64,000 bases of DNA, taken from the NCBI RefSeq assembly GCF_949628265.1, contig NC_088787.1, forward strand, positions 14,002,501 through 14,066,500, given 5' to 3'. The notes below the pieces were generated by a model. It saw only the letters and a program-made list of their open reading frames with translations. It ran no database searches and was not told the origin of the DNA. Both the position numbers and the translations under genes were made by a program. This DNA comes from Cloeon dipterum. Lineage: Eukaryota > Arthropoda > Insecta > Ephemeroptera > Baetidae. This document shows, piece by piece, positions 38,301-56,965 of this stretch (position 1 is its first letter; each line of letters begins with the position of its first letter).

Positions 38301-41300
38301 TGTTAGAACAAATTAATTATCAATCAACTGCATCCAATAATTTATATAATTTTTTTATTTTTGTCCGTTATCAATCCACTTTAAAACACAGATTTCTCTA
38401 GTCGAAAAGCATAAATCATCGATGCTACTTTGCATTGAGTATTTAACGTCTTCTATAAATTTACATTTTAAAATTTTCATTGAAAATCCAAATCCATTAA
38501 ACTTGGAGTTGATGCCGCACGGGTTAGTGTCACCGTGAGCAAGCAGAAGCAACCCTTTTCTGTGAGTAAGACCTATAGCGGCCGCGCAATGAGCACATGC
38601 ACACCCCACCGCACTCTGGCAGAAAGTATGCAGGCAACAATGTGGCACGCCGGGAATTATTTAGCAGCGGAGCCGCTCGGCTCTCGGTATATTATTTGCA
38701 TTCCGAATAAATGGCGCAGCGTCACCCGAATTACGCCACTTGTGTTTAATGTATTGTGCGGTCAGCGGCCTCGAGATGCAAAGGCCCTCCGCCGTCCTCG
38801 GGGGCCGCGAACTGCCCCAAATGCACTGGCGATGCCTTTGTGCGCGCGCTCCTTCAGATGCCGAAACTACCACAATAGAGAGGCCGGCTTTTGATGTGTT
38901 TCGTCGTCGCTCATATTTCTCTGAATAAATAATTCCGGGTTGAGGGAGCTACACCGGATTTCAGGACGTGACCAGCAGGCATGCAACCCGCTCCGTCCGG
39001 CCGACCAGCGTGCTGCATAAGCAGCCGCTCGTTGCATTCATCTCGTGCTAAAAGCATGATGAATACCTTGGGAAAGTTTTCATCCTTATATCTCATCTCA
39101 TTCGAAAAAAGCTAAAATTACTCCTCATATTTTTTTAAAATTGGGAAATTAAGATAATTAAACAATCGTTTGAAATTTTTGTTTAAATATTGTTTTAAAA
39201 ATGTATACAATATATAATATGAACAAATTAACATCTATTATACCTTAATACTAATTAGAACAAAAATCAAAATTCAGATATATTCCACATCAATTTATTT
39301 ATTGACCTAGCTGCAGCCTAATTCCAGATGATATTAAAATTTGCATCTATATGTATAAAGTCATTCCAATTTTAAATATCTATACACAAATTGAATGAGC
39401 AATTCGAGAGTGTTTTGAAATAATTTTTGTACCTCAAAACGTTTTATGATGGCGATGCTGCCGAATTTTTTGATTTTTTTTTAAATGATTTACAATTTCT
39501 GTGTTTTTATTTTGTGCATTGCAATATTGGTAGAATATAATATTGGTATATTATTGAAATGTAAGATATCTTATATATGACTCACCAGTCTTCAAAGTTC
39601 ATTTTCATTAATAGTTTTGCTAAAAAATCATTGAATTTTAAAAAGTGCTCAGGTTTAAAAGCAAATTTGAGTTGACTCATGAAGCAGCACGCCTGTAAAT
39701 TACGATGAAATTCTTTTAAAATACATAGGTCTTTAAAAAATGGTCCAGAATTGACCTCGATTGAACTGGTACGGTTAATAATTGAGATACCATTTTGACA
39801 AATTAAATCTCAAACCTATTTTTGACGATTTTTGAAGCTCGAATTTTTTAATTAAAAAAAACACTGGTTGACAGTTTAATCAATAAAAATCCCCTCCTCT
39901 TTGGCTCTTTAATTAATCTAAAAAAATCCTACTTTTAACATCCGATTTAATTTCTTTTATTTTTTAAAGTCATGTTGGAATTATCTATTCTGTTTATTTT
40001 TGTGTTTAGTAAACAATTTGTTCGTATACTATGAAGCTAGTATAATTTTGGACTATCGCGTGTGCGTGGAATCAATGCAGCCAGCAGTTGCTGGTCGACT
40101 TTTCGCGCTGTGCCGTCGATTCCCCCGATTTAAATATTTCGCGGCAATAAATTAGAAGCAGGGGAGCATGTTTGTGTATGTTTTGTTGGGCGGTTTGGGG
40201 GCTGATGGTCTCATTAACATAGAATATTTATCGTGGATATATCGGCTGAGCTTCGTTGGCAGCAAAGCGTGTTTTGTATAATACACGTCTATCATAATTT
40301 AATGGCGTGCAATAACCAAACACACATGTGTGCGAGCTGTGTTGGTTGTTGTCCGTTTATTAGAACCATCACTCGCGCCTTGTTTTATAATTGAATATTC
40401 ATAATATTGTTATTTGCACAAACACGTTCGCTGCCTCGGTGCCAGCGGATACATAAATTTGACCGCACCGTCGATAAATTCCGCAGCAAAAATGCCCCCT
40501 TTGCAACCCGAATTCACTCAATACTGGGAGCAATAATTGTTGGATCATGGTTGGGGGATCAGATCACATTTATATATTCACTTACTTTTAGTGTTGGATA
40601 AATATACACTTACTTTGTACCGTTTTAAATTAAAAATTGAATAATATATTTTGTTGTAAGGTTGCTTCTTATAACTATAAATTAGCTCTGATGTTTTTTT
40701 TTTACAGTTGATATCTATGTTGTCGTTTATTTATCATGATTTCAAATATTTATTATGAATTTTCAAGCAGTTTTTAGTTTAATCAATGAAAAAAATACAT
40801 TTTATGAGACCTTCAAAGATACTACAAGGGATTTATTTGCAAAGATAAATCACGTTTTACGCTACTGTTGATATTTTTAGGTTACATCTTAATAAAAAAA
40901 ATCATTTTTTTACCAATCAGTACATTTTTACCCGGGCGAAAGAAGAGAAAATGATGTGTGTTGTTTAGTCCATGTTTTTAAATAGACCATGGCATTTTGT
41001 GTAATTTTGAAGGGCTTTTTTTCTAACGCAGAATTAATAAATAAATGCTCGAAAATATGCATGGGGCATGAAATTTTCTCCCCTCTCACTCTTTTGATTC
41101 AATTAGAATTGCACAGCCAGGCGTCAATATCGGGTTAATTTATTTTCATTTGCGGCCTAAAAGCAATTCCTTATTTCGCGCGCTGTGAAAGCACTCTCGC
41201 GCGGCTGCAGATATGAAAATTGACGTGAAAAAACTTTATTTTTAGGCGCTCTCTTTCTCGTTGCGACGACGGCATAAATTTATATGGAAGGAAAAGCCTC

Positions 41301-42122
41301 AAGAGTATTGCCGCGCGCGTGCCTTCTCCGCGCGCGCATAAAGAGAGTTTCTGCGTTGTTTTGCAAAGCGCAACGCTTGACATGGATCTTTACTTAGCCA
41401 CACTATTTCATTGAAAAAGCGGGGAATTTCGATGCTGAGTGTGCGCCTAATGCGCTCTAGCAAGTGCAAAAGAAGCAGCGAATACATTTGCCGCGCACTC
41501 CGCCAAATCAATATTCATAATGAGTGTGCCGCCTTTTCGGAAAGAATGGATTCAGGTGCATTAGCGTTAATGGAGAGCCTGTCACACACTTATCGCAGCC
41601 TATTCGCCCCCTTCCCTCTTCGACGCCCTCGCCGATAAATCCAAAGCGAATTTCACTACATTTCCACCAATTTGTGCCGGTATAAATTTCGATATATATT
41701 TGTCTCCACACATATAATGGAAATTTGTTGCTTTTTACAAATATTGTACTGATTTTTGTGTTCTTCAAATTAGAAGAAAATAAATTCACGAAACGAAGAA
41801 TAGACCGAGCAAAAAATTAGAAAATAAAACAAAAATTGGAGGGTAATATCCTGTCACATTGAGCTGTAAATTAATCTGAGAACACTGAAACAACAGTTTT
41901 CTAGTTGCGCTAATAATTTTATAATTTCATTTGAGCTTTTTTATTTAGAAGTAACCGTGGTATGTGACGAAATAGCTATGCAAAGCAGTGGCCTTTTATA
42001 GAAATGCTGGAATTTGAAACAATAAAATTTCAGTTTTTTGTTTGAGTTAGCTTCTCATGACTTTGGAAAGAAAAATAACAGATCTGCAAAATTACCAATT
42101 TAACAATCTCAGAGAAGAACAG
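35370..42122. other. Non-coding stretch with GC islands
   Basis: No supportable gene. GC-richer blocks near 35980-36780, 38490-39100, 40050-40580 and 41080-41650 alternate with AT-rich DNA (for example 36780-37180, 37700-38490, 39100-40050). Open frames such as 36307-36603 and 38535-38894 have no recognisable domain and overlap frames on the other strand. Confidence 0.55.
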
Positions 42123-42481
42123 TGATCCAAAAATCTCTATTTATCTGAAAATCAAATATATTCTTTGATTTAAAGCTGGTCTCGTAAGACAATTTCATTG
42201 TTTATTTATTCTTTTCATTGGAATATTATTATTATTTTGCTTTGGCTATCATTTAAATTAGATTTTCACATTATTTCCACGCTTGTTGTTACGCAATAAT
42301 CATTCTGAAAGGTTTCTGTTATATTTTAATATCTTTTAAATGAATATTTTTTGTTCTTTGCCTTACATCTATGCCATCAAAATGAAAAAGATAAATAATA
42401 AGCAGCGAAATTGGCTTACGAGACCATCTTTAAATCAAAGAGCATAATATTTTCACATAAATAGTGATTTGATTGATTTTA
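42123..42481. repeat. Long imperfect inverted repeat (fold-back element)
   Basis: Two arms of roughly 80-95 nt are inverted copies of each other. The best core is 26 nt with one mismatch (42163-42188 against 42415-42440). Similarity extends outward through the CTATTTAT region on both sides and inward through CAATTTC and TTTTCATT blocks. About 160-220 nt lie between the arms and show little pairing. A miniature inverted-repeat transposon, or a hairpin locus able to form long double-stranded RNA, would look like this. No clear target-site duplication was found. Confidence 0.65.
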
Positions 42482-45400
42482 AATTTGTTCCCTAATCGTT
42501 TTAATGTGACATAGATTTTTGACTCTTTGTCAATTTCACACAAAATTCATTTGATAGTTTCAAGACAAATAAAGACGTAGGCTAATTGAGACTGTCTTTG
42601 ATTGCAGCGTTCGACTGCACTATAACAATGTATTCTATGCGATTTCTTCACGTGCACCTTCTATCTGTACCGTAGAAGTAACATTTTGATTTTATTGAAA
42701 AACATGTTGATTAATAATCTTAGAACAATACTCAAATCAGGGGGCGAAAGGATTGCAACGGTCATCTGAATAACAAATCCCACCCGTGGGATTCCACCAG
42801 TTCCCCAGAAAGTGTAAATCAATCCCTCACTGGTCTCGCTTTTCGGGGGTGCATTCATTCCTTCCCTCCGAATCGAAAGGGTCTCTCTCTCTCAGCGTGT
42901 GCCACCGAGAGAGGAGAGAGTGTGAGGCGCCGGCTGAGTGATTCAAAACAAATGGTATTAATAAGCTGATCATACTTTGTTCTGCGACGTCAAAGTGCGA
43001 CTAGGTTTTGCTTTTAGACGTCGCTTGAGGGAACAGGAATTAGCAATAAGGTTCAATTACCGGCCTAATGTAAAACCTTAACCCACTCAACACTGGCTCG
43101 CACTCACTCAGAGAGAGTGCTCGCTCACTCGCTCGCTCGCGCGCGCTAAAAGTTTTTCTTTTTGTTTCTCCTCTCGCACTCTCATGTGGTTTCCGGACAT
43201 TTCTGCCGGCCCCGGGATAAATGGACATGCATTACCTACGAAAAAGAGCACTCTTTTAATCAGCGTGGCGAGAGCTTTTGCATTTTAAACTTTCTTCTCC
43301 GCCCGGAGAGAGAGAATGACGCCGCTACATCAACAAGCTTTTTACTTCGAATCCTCAAGCGGCCCCAAAGTTGGCCTTTTCGCGCGCGCGACGCTCCGCC
43401 GGCTTTCCGCCTTTTCGGCCCGATTAGCCTCTTTCTGGCCACCGATTGCCGCGCGCTAATTTGCATTTTCACAGCAGAAAAAAGTGGAATTATTGTCTCG
43501 CCAGCGAGTCCCTGAAGAGCGGCGGCTCTGCTCCTTTTTGCGACGCCAGCTGCTGCGATTACAATAAAAACTCTGCACATCTCCTTAATCCTGCTCGGAC
43601 TTTTTATTTCCGCCATTAGCCCGACTGCTGCCTCTGGAAAAGAGAGGAAAACATTGCTGAGCACGCAGGGAAAAGCTTTAAAAGCGCAGATCTCTGCCGA
43701 GAAATGTATTCTTTGGGGAGAGTGACACAATTTTAAAGAGCAGCGACACTTAAAAAAAGTAGTACTAATGCGCTTCTGCATTAATTCTCCGGCGTTGGAT
43801 GCTCCTGCCCGCTCGCCCTTGGCAACGCTCTCTTTTTGCCAATTAAATGAGGAACATTTTTCTGAGAACTCTTTCTAAAATTTTGCTCTATTAAATTGAA
43901 TATTAATATCAAAAATGATAAATCCAAACGAGGTGAATATTTTTTTGTGATTTTCGATTTAGTAACCTTCCATTCCTATAATCTGCCTATAAAATCAATT
44001 AGTGTTAAATTTTGAAATTACAAATATAAATTATTGATCAAATGAGTGATTATTTTAAGATGAATTTTTGAATGTGTCAAATAAATTTAAAAGCATCTGA
44101 TGCTCATAATAAGGTAACGTGGTAAATTTCATGTTTTAAATATTCATAGACAAGACAAAAGTGATTTTTTTTTGTAAATTAAAACTAGAATTCAGAAAAA
44201 TTAACAGTAATATTTCAAGCTATAAAATATTAAGCTAGACCTCTGCAGCGCAGTGAATGAGGGTCACACACCAACCTAGCTCCGGCTTTTGTATTTGTCG
44301 AGTGGATGGACTTGGGCGATGCTGAAATGACAAACAGTTTGATTTTGTAGCGTGTCTTAATCTTGAAATCGATATTTACCCGATGCTAGGAAGCCTATAT
44401 TGAGAAGCGTTGCCGGCGTGCAAAGCGTGTGTGCACAAGCGAATTAATTAATAACAAACATCTGCATCTGGCTAAAGTTTCGCACGAAATTAAGTTAAAA
44501 CACATATTAATTAATGCCTTTGATCAGTGACCCGCTGGTAGAGAGTGGCGCGCACGCAAGCAAAAGCTAGCTGCAGAGCAAACAGCCGCGCAGCCTTCTC
44601 CTTCATTATAAATCCCTTAATAATAGTTTTTGTTTGCCAACTCGCTCCTTTTGCAGCACATATCGGTTAATTAGGCGGCACTAAGCTGTTGGCTGGCTGC
44701 TTTTGCTCCTTCCTTACACTTAATTACCCCGGCAACAACACGCCCCCCGGTCCAGAAAACAAGGTGGACTCGAAGCCGCCTGCTCTCTCGCTCATTATTC
44801 ATGAAGCAGCCTGTGTAATGAGCAAAACGCCGCCTGCTCTCACTGCTCCCGTGTATTATATGGCCCACTGCAATGCTCCACTCGTCCGCACACTAAAATT
44901 TAACTCCTGGCTGTGCCCGCCGCTTGGCTTATCCCGTCCAAAGTGCCTCCTCGTGCCCCCGCTTGTGCGGAGAGCAATCAGGTGCAGAGCCCCCCCGGAA
45001 AATTGCCGCTCTTATCTCATAGCCCGTGTGTGCGGCTTCACTGCTTCATTTATTGTAATATTCAAAACTTTCTTGCCAGATAGCTGCAGGGTCCAGGAAG
45101 TAATGCAAAGTTGAATTAATACGCTCGGATTATTACAATCGCTAAAACACGCGCGGCGGACATTACAAAGTATGTAAGGCTCAGGAAATCGTAATTAGCC
45201 TCAATTTCGTTTATTTAATTTTCCTCTAGGGGCCACAGAGTAAAGATTTAAATCCAAATAATCTAGCTTTACCTCTACAGCTCTATGTGCATCTTAAAGG
45301 ATTATTTAGGCAATTAAAAAATAATAATTTTATGTTTGTGTGGTGAACAGATGGTGGGATATGTAAAAATATGAGCCCAGATTTGAGTTGTTTTGGTGGT

Positions 45401-46019
45401 TATCGCATAAAATTACACCTAGATTTTCTCAAATCGAATTAAGATATAATCTAGGCAGAGGGTTAATCATAAAGTATATTTATCAACTCATTATTCATTC
45501 AATTATCTTGGGATTTTGGGTTTAAATAGCGCCTAATTTCAAGAAACGACTTTTAAACCTCTATAATTAAAAAAGCCCGGTACAATTTATTTTTATATCA
45601 TTATCACAAATATTAACTCCACATTTCGTCAATTTTTTTATTTTTATTATTGGAAGTATAAATGTACACAGAAAATTTATGAAAATCCTATGAAGTGGAT
45701 CAATGTGAACAAGTTTATGAGTTTCACATTATTTTAGAATGGCTAAACTGCTCTCACAAGCAAAAAATAGACATTGAATGCGAACAAATGTAAAAATTGT
45801 AAAATAAAATTAATATCAGACGCTCTTGTGTACTGTGAGCATAAGAAAAATAAACTTGCTTCAGTTAAAATTCGCTTACATTTTTCCTGTGGTGGCTCTT
45901 ACAGTGGAATAAAAACATAATTTAATTTTTTTGCAACTTTTCACATTGTTCTTGCCAGGTTAAATTACTGCTTATTTGAACACCTACTAATTTAGCACAC
46001 TGAACATATTTAATTTTTA
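42482..46019. other. Non-coding stretch with GC islands
   Basis: No gene recognised. GC-rich blocks lie at 42600-43850 (with CTCG/GAGA-type repeats near 43090-43145) and 44230-45200. The latter includes an open frame at 44689-45114 with no known domain. Bases 43850-44230 and 45200-46019 are AT-rich with nothing recognisable. Confidence 0.55.
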
Positions 46020-46435
46020 TACTATTTAAAAAAAAAATTAGGGGAAAGTCCGATTGTTCTTGAATTTGTATAAAGTGGGGTTGCATTTAAATGGAGGAAA
46101 TTTTCTTTAGCAAAAGTTTCTAATCTTTGTATTCGCTTCGTCGCCGGTTTTAAGAATATCCTCCTCGAAAGTGGAGCCTTTAACAAGGAGGATTGAAGAA
46201 TCATCCGCAAATAGTATAAATGTCACTACTATCACTTTTAACGGAATATCTTTCACGTATGTACTGTACAAAATTGGTCCTATAATCAAATCTTGTGGCA
46301 CTCCCGTGTGTGACATGATATATCTGACAATGAGTTTACCTATCATTTCACTGAGTTGCAAAATTCAGTGTTCAATATTATATAGATTCATGCTAATACG
46401 GTGTAGACACAATATACAATTTTCATTTTAAAATA
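46020..46435 (-). mobile_element. Frameshifted non-LTR reverse transcriptase fragment
   Basis: Minus-strand translation shows reverse-transcriptase core motifs: GVPQD-LIIGPILY (consensus GVPQGS-LGPLLF) and the catalytic FADDSS box (46107-46361). About 20-30 codons further on, the frame shifts. The adjoining frame (46022-46210) continues with FAKENFLHLNAT, the expected post-FADD motif (xWFxxNxLxLNxxKT). A stop also interrupts the upstream part near 46390. This is a dead partial copy, truncated at both ends. It lies downstream (minus sense) of the tail of another copy, so it is a separate insertion or rearranged piece. Confidence 0.8.
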
Positions 46436-46479
46436 AAAGTGTAAATCATTTATCAATTAGTTTTATATTATTCATTTTA

Positions 46480-47030
46480 TTGGATACCATCGGTGTACAA
46501 CTAAAGTCAATTACAATTTTATTTATTATAACGGAATGCTTGTGATAAAGTTAAAGGTTTTTTGACACAGTCTAGTAAATGGTACATACTAGAAAGCAAA
46601 GAATCACAATAAATACATTTACAATTAGCGGTGACTTCGAGATGAAAACATTTATGTGAACAGACGAGGAAATGATAGCCATGAAAAGAATATCTAGTTA
46701 ACATAGCCCTGTCTTTACAATTTGTATTAGTCCAATCCAAATTACACATAGCAGGGGCTTCAAAAAATTTTGGGTCAATAGATTGTCGTTTAACATTCAT
46801 ATTATTCAAAAACTTCTCATAGGCAATTGTAGAGGGAAGAGAGTATTTAGATTTAAGGTCATTAACAAAATAATCAGTCTGAACCAATTCATAGACAAAT
46901 CTGGATTTCATTCTCTTGTCTACGCTGAGGGCTTTTTTAAAGAATCTAGATTTAGCACATTCCAACTTGTTAAGATCATTCAGAGATAAATGAGACCAAA
47001 TTGCTTCTATACCATACGATTAGTTTTATA
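46480..47030 (-). mobile_element. Non-LTR retrotransposon 3' portion (copy A, best preserved)
   Basis: A 148-codon minus-strand frame (46519-46965), open further upstream to about 47015 (YGIEAIWS, then LNDLNKLE), encodes the post-RT C-terminal region of a non-LTR element. It has IW-h-L, K-rich and a Cys/His cluster (CSHKCFH, CKCIYC, YHLLDC). It ends KKPLTLSQAF and a stop, followed by a TAGTTGTACACCGATGG tail and CAATAAAA. Copies B and C match it along this segment. The RT domain itself is missing from this copy. Confidence 0.75.
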
Positions 47031-49480
47031 GTCTTTTAATATATCGAATTTTATAATTTGACGACTGAAAAAACTGTATCTTCTTCTGTCTGATTTTTCT
47101 GTTTAAATTTTAAGTCAAATCCAACTTGACGTAATGTAGCACGTAAGCACAACATAGTACCTTCAACAAAATAATGCTTTTGTGGATTATATATACCAAT
47201 CTGTGGTTTAAAATTTCTTCTGCTCTACATGCAACATAAAATAATATCTTAAGTATACGGTTTAATTGCTCGAAACGTAAAATTTTAAGTGAAATGGGCT
47301 GATAAACGGTCGGCAAGTGCTTGTTAGTGTGTGTGCCTATAATGAGGGAGGCGTTTTGGTGAGCAAATTTAATGGAATCGCGTGATGGCGAAACAGCAAG
47401 AGCGCGCGCGAGAGGGCCGGCTGATTTCATTTGTGGTCATTTCCTGACGCAATTTACATAGTGTGTAAAGCGGGAATTGGCTGTTTCATGTCCAAAAGCC
47501 ATGATCTCAGAATGCGTTTATTTTTATTATTAAAGCGAAAAAGCACACACATACACGCGTTTGACCCGCGACTAAGGCCAACGAGACTCATTTAATATTC
47601 AATTATATCATCTCCGGCATATCTCCTAATTTATTCAAACTGTTTTTATATTCCTAACACGAAATCCAGATTTTCGGAAATAAGCTGCTGGGGCGGGAGA
47701 GGGCGGCAGCTGTGTCTCGCTTGCATGCCGTTTGATCGTGATCGCCGACTTGGAAAATAAACACTCGCTCCTTGTCATTTTCGAATATTCATAAATAAAT
47801 TTTTGACTGTGTTGTTTCATCTGTGCAGCACACGCTACCTCACTATTGACCTGCTAATGCCGAAGGTCAAGAAAGTTTGTGTTTGAGTAGCATTCAATTT
47901 TTCTCTTTGATAGTAAATGGCAACTAATAGGAAAAATAAAGATAAAATAATTTCTCACGGGATATTTGTTATGCAACGGCTGCCCAGGCATATCTTTAAA
48001 AAATAAATTGAAATTCATACTTCGCTACTAAATCTCAATAAAAAAAATATGGTTAAAATCCACGAAATAGGTTTTATAACTAAACAGAACGCTACAAAAG
48101 AGCCACGTTTTCTATTATCTTTTGAACATTTAAAACTATCACGGTGACTAATATTTCGTGTAAAATGTTTGGCTTTTAGTTTTTTATCATCATCTCTATA
48201 AGCTATTTCGTTCCATTAATTAATAATCAATATGGAAGCCCGCAAAACCACTAATGAGGAACAGAAATGTATAATACAGTGTTCATAAATTTCATAGCAA
48301 ATTTCGGATGATCTGCGTTAATTGCGCTGACAGCCGACCAGTTTCGGCGTGTCACGTTTGGGGCCGCCTAAAATCAATCACGCCTTTCCCGAGCAGGTTT
48401 CCTCATCATTTTAATGAGGCTTCATTACTGCAGTGACACATGCTCCGTGCCCCAGGAACAAATATGAGTATAGGACCGTATATATTCCAGCAGCAATATG
48501 GTGCAATATCCAATTGATCCAGTCGTCAGATGATCTGCTGCCGACCGCAATTAATCGCTGATTGCTTCGCCCCTATTGGGTTGTGCGAAGTGCAATCGTC
48601 AGCGGAATTTCGTTGACTTTTCAATAAATTTATTTTATCGGTAATTTTTTTGACAAAATGTTAAATGGATGATTTATCTGAAATTTCAATTCAGCTCATC
48701 AGCAAATTACGAAACAGATTTTTTGTGGAAAAATTAGACGAATATTGAAATTAAAATTTTCAGCAGAATCAGGATTTTCAGTAACTGGCGATAATTAGGG
48801 TGTGAAAGTGCGACAACCGTAAAATTATAGTGTGCTACTGCCAAAAATATTATTCGCGATCTGCTACCCCTTCAGCCCTCTCTCTGGCAGTCGCGAAACG
48901 AGTCTCCTGGGCACGCATTCTGGTCTGACATCTTTCGGAGACTCGCAAACCAAATATTTGGCTACATGCGGCCTTGTGTAGGAATCGATAAAAATAGTCT
49001 CTGGGCTTGATAAAAGATAAAATATAATTTGTTTGAAGAAATTTCTTTTAAAATTAAAATTCATAAATCTTATGCTATTATGCGAAAAAAATAAAAAGTT
49101 TTTATTAACATTTTTATTTTTAGTTCAATGAAACTGCATTTATGTGATATCTAGTTATCGGCTTGATGAATAATAATTATTATCTTAAAATATGCTTTTT
49201 AATTAAAGGCATTATTATCTGCTGAATCGCTCGATAGGTAATTCGCAAGTAATCACGCACGCGTATTTGGCACACCAAGCCGGCGTTCGTTCCCAGCAGC
49301 TGATTCGGTGCTCGGAAGGATCAGCGTATTTGTGTATGTTTGTTACCCTGTGAGAGCTGTTTTGTTTTTTGGAGCACGTGATCAGTGATCAGCGACGGAT
49401 GCTAATCGCCGAACCATATCCAGTTAAATGTGATCTCAACACTCAGCCCGCATACAGAGGAGAAGCAGTAGTTGTGAGCA
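47031..49480. other. Spacer and 5' region of the first ABCC gene
   Basis: Bases 47031-47280 and 47830-48290 are AT-rich. Bases 47280-47830 and 48290-48630 are GC-richer, with no coding character. Bases 49240-49480 form a GC-richer block directly upstream of the ATG at 49481 and probably hold the promoter and 5' UTR. There is an E-box-like CACGTG near 49375 and no convincing TATA box. The in-frame stop TGA at 49475 marks the limit of the frame. Confidence 0.5.
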
Positions 49481-56447
<6,967 letters not shown>

Positions 56448-56643
56448 TAATTATGACAAGACTGATACAAATTTTCCAGCCACAAAGTAAATAGTGGCGA
56501 TAAGGAACGGTGGAATAAGGGAGATGTTATATTATGTCAATTAACTGGTGTCTCATTAAACAAAACTTACTGCAGTCGAAAAATTGAGGCTTCTTCCAAC
56601 ACCGCACGCACACATATCGGCGGGCCCAATCTTGCGAAAATGC

Positions 56644-56649
56644 AATAAA
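56644..56649 (+). terminator. Poly(A) signal of ABCC copy 1
   Basis: AATAAA lies about 197 bp after the stop codon and about 95 bp before the TATA box assigned to copy 2, so the two transcription units nearly abut. Confidence 0.6.
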
Positions 56650-56743
56650 TATTTATTGAGCGTCGAGATTAGGTGCAGCATCTGCGGCACACCTCATCAT
56701 TAGAGTGCCGCGCGGTGTCTCTGAAAAAAATACCAGGCGCGGG

Positions 56744-56751
56744 TATAAATA
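56744..56751 (+). promoter_or_regulatory. TATA box of ABCC copy 2
   Basis: TATAAATA in GC-rich flanks (GCGGG before, CGCACGCG after), 215 bp upstream of the proposed first coding exon at 56966. Transcription would start near 56775. It is the best TATA match in the space between the two genes. Assignment to copy 2 is inference. Confidence 0.5.
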
Positions 56752-56965
56752 CGCACGCGTGAAGTGGGGATTATATGCTGATTTGCGGTTTTCCGCGGCA
56801 CGCCTTCTGCAGAGCTCATCTCGCCGGCAAACCAGTCGCTCCGTCATTGTGTGCGAATTGTCAGCTCAACATGTGAGCACGCATGGAGCTCATTTTTCTT
56901 ATTTAAAAAGCTGAATGAAATCTTTAAACACGCTCATCAAAAAGTGACAAACAGTGCCAGCTACG

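Noticed and set aside
43260..43781. 173-codon minus-strand frame
   Set aside because: Lies in a GC-rich block, overlaps plus-strand frames, and its sequence is not protein-like.
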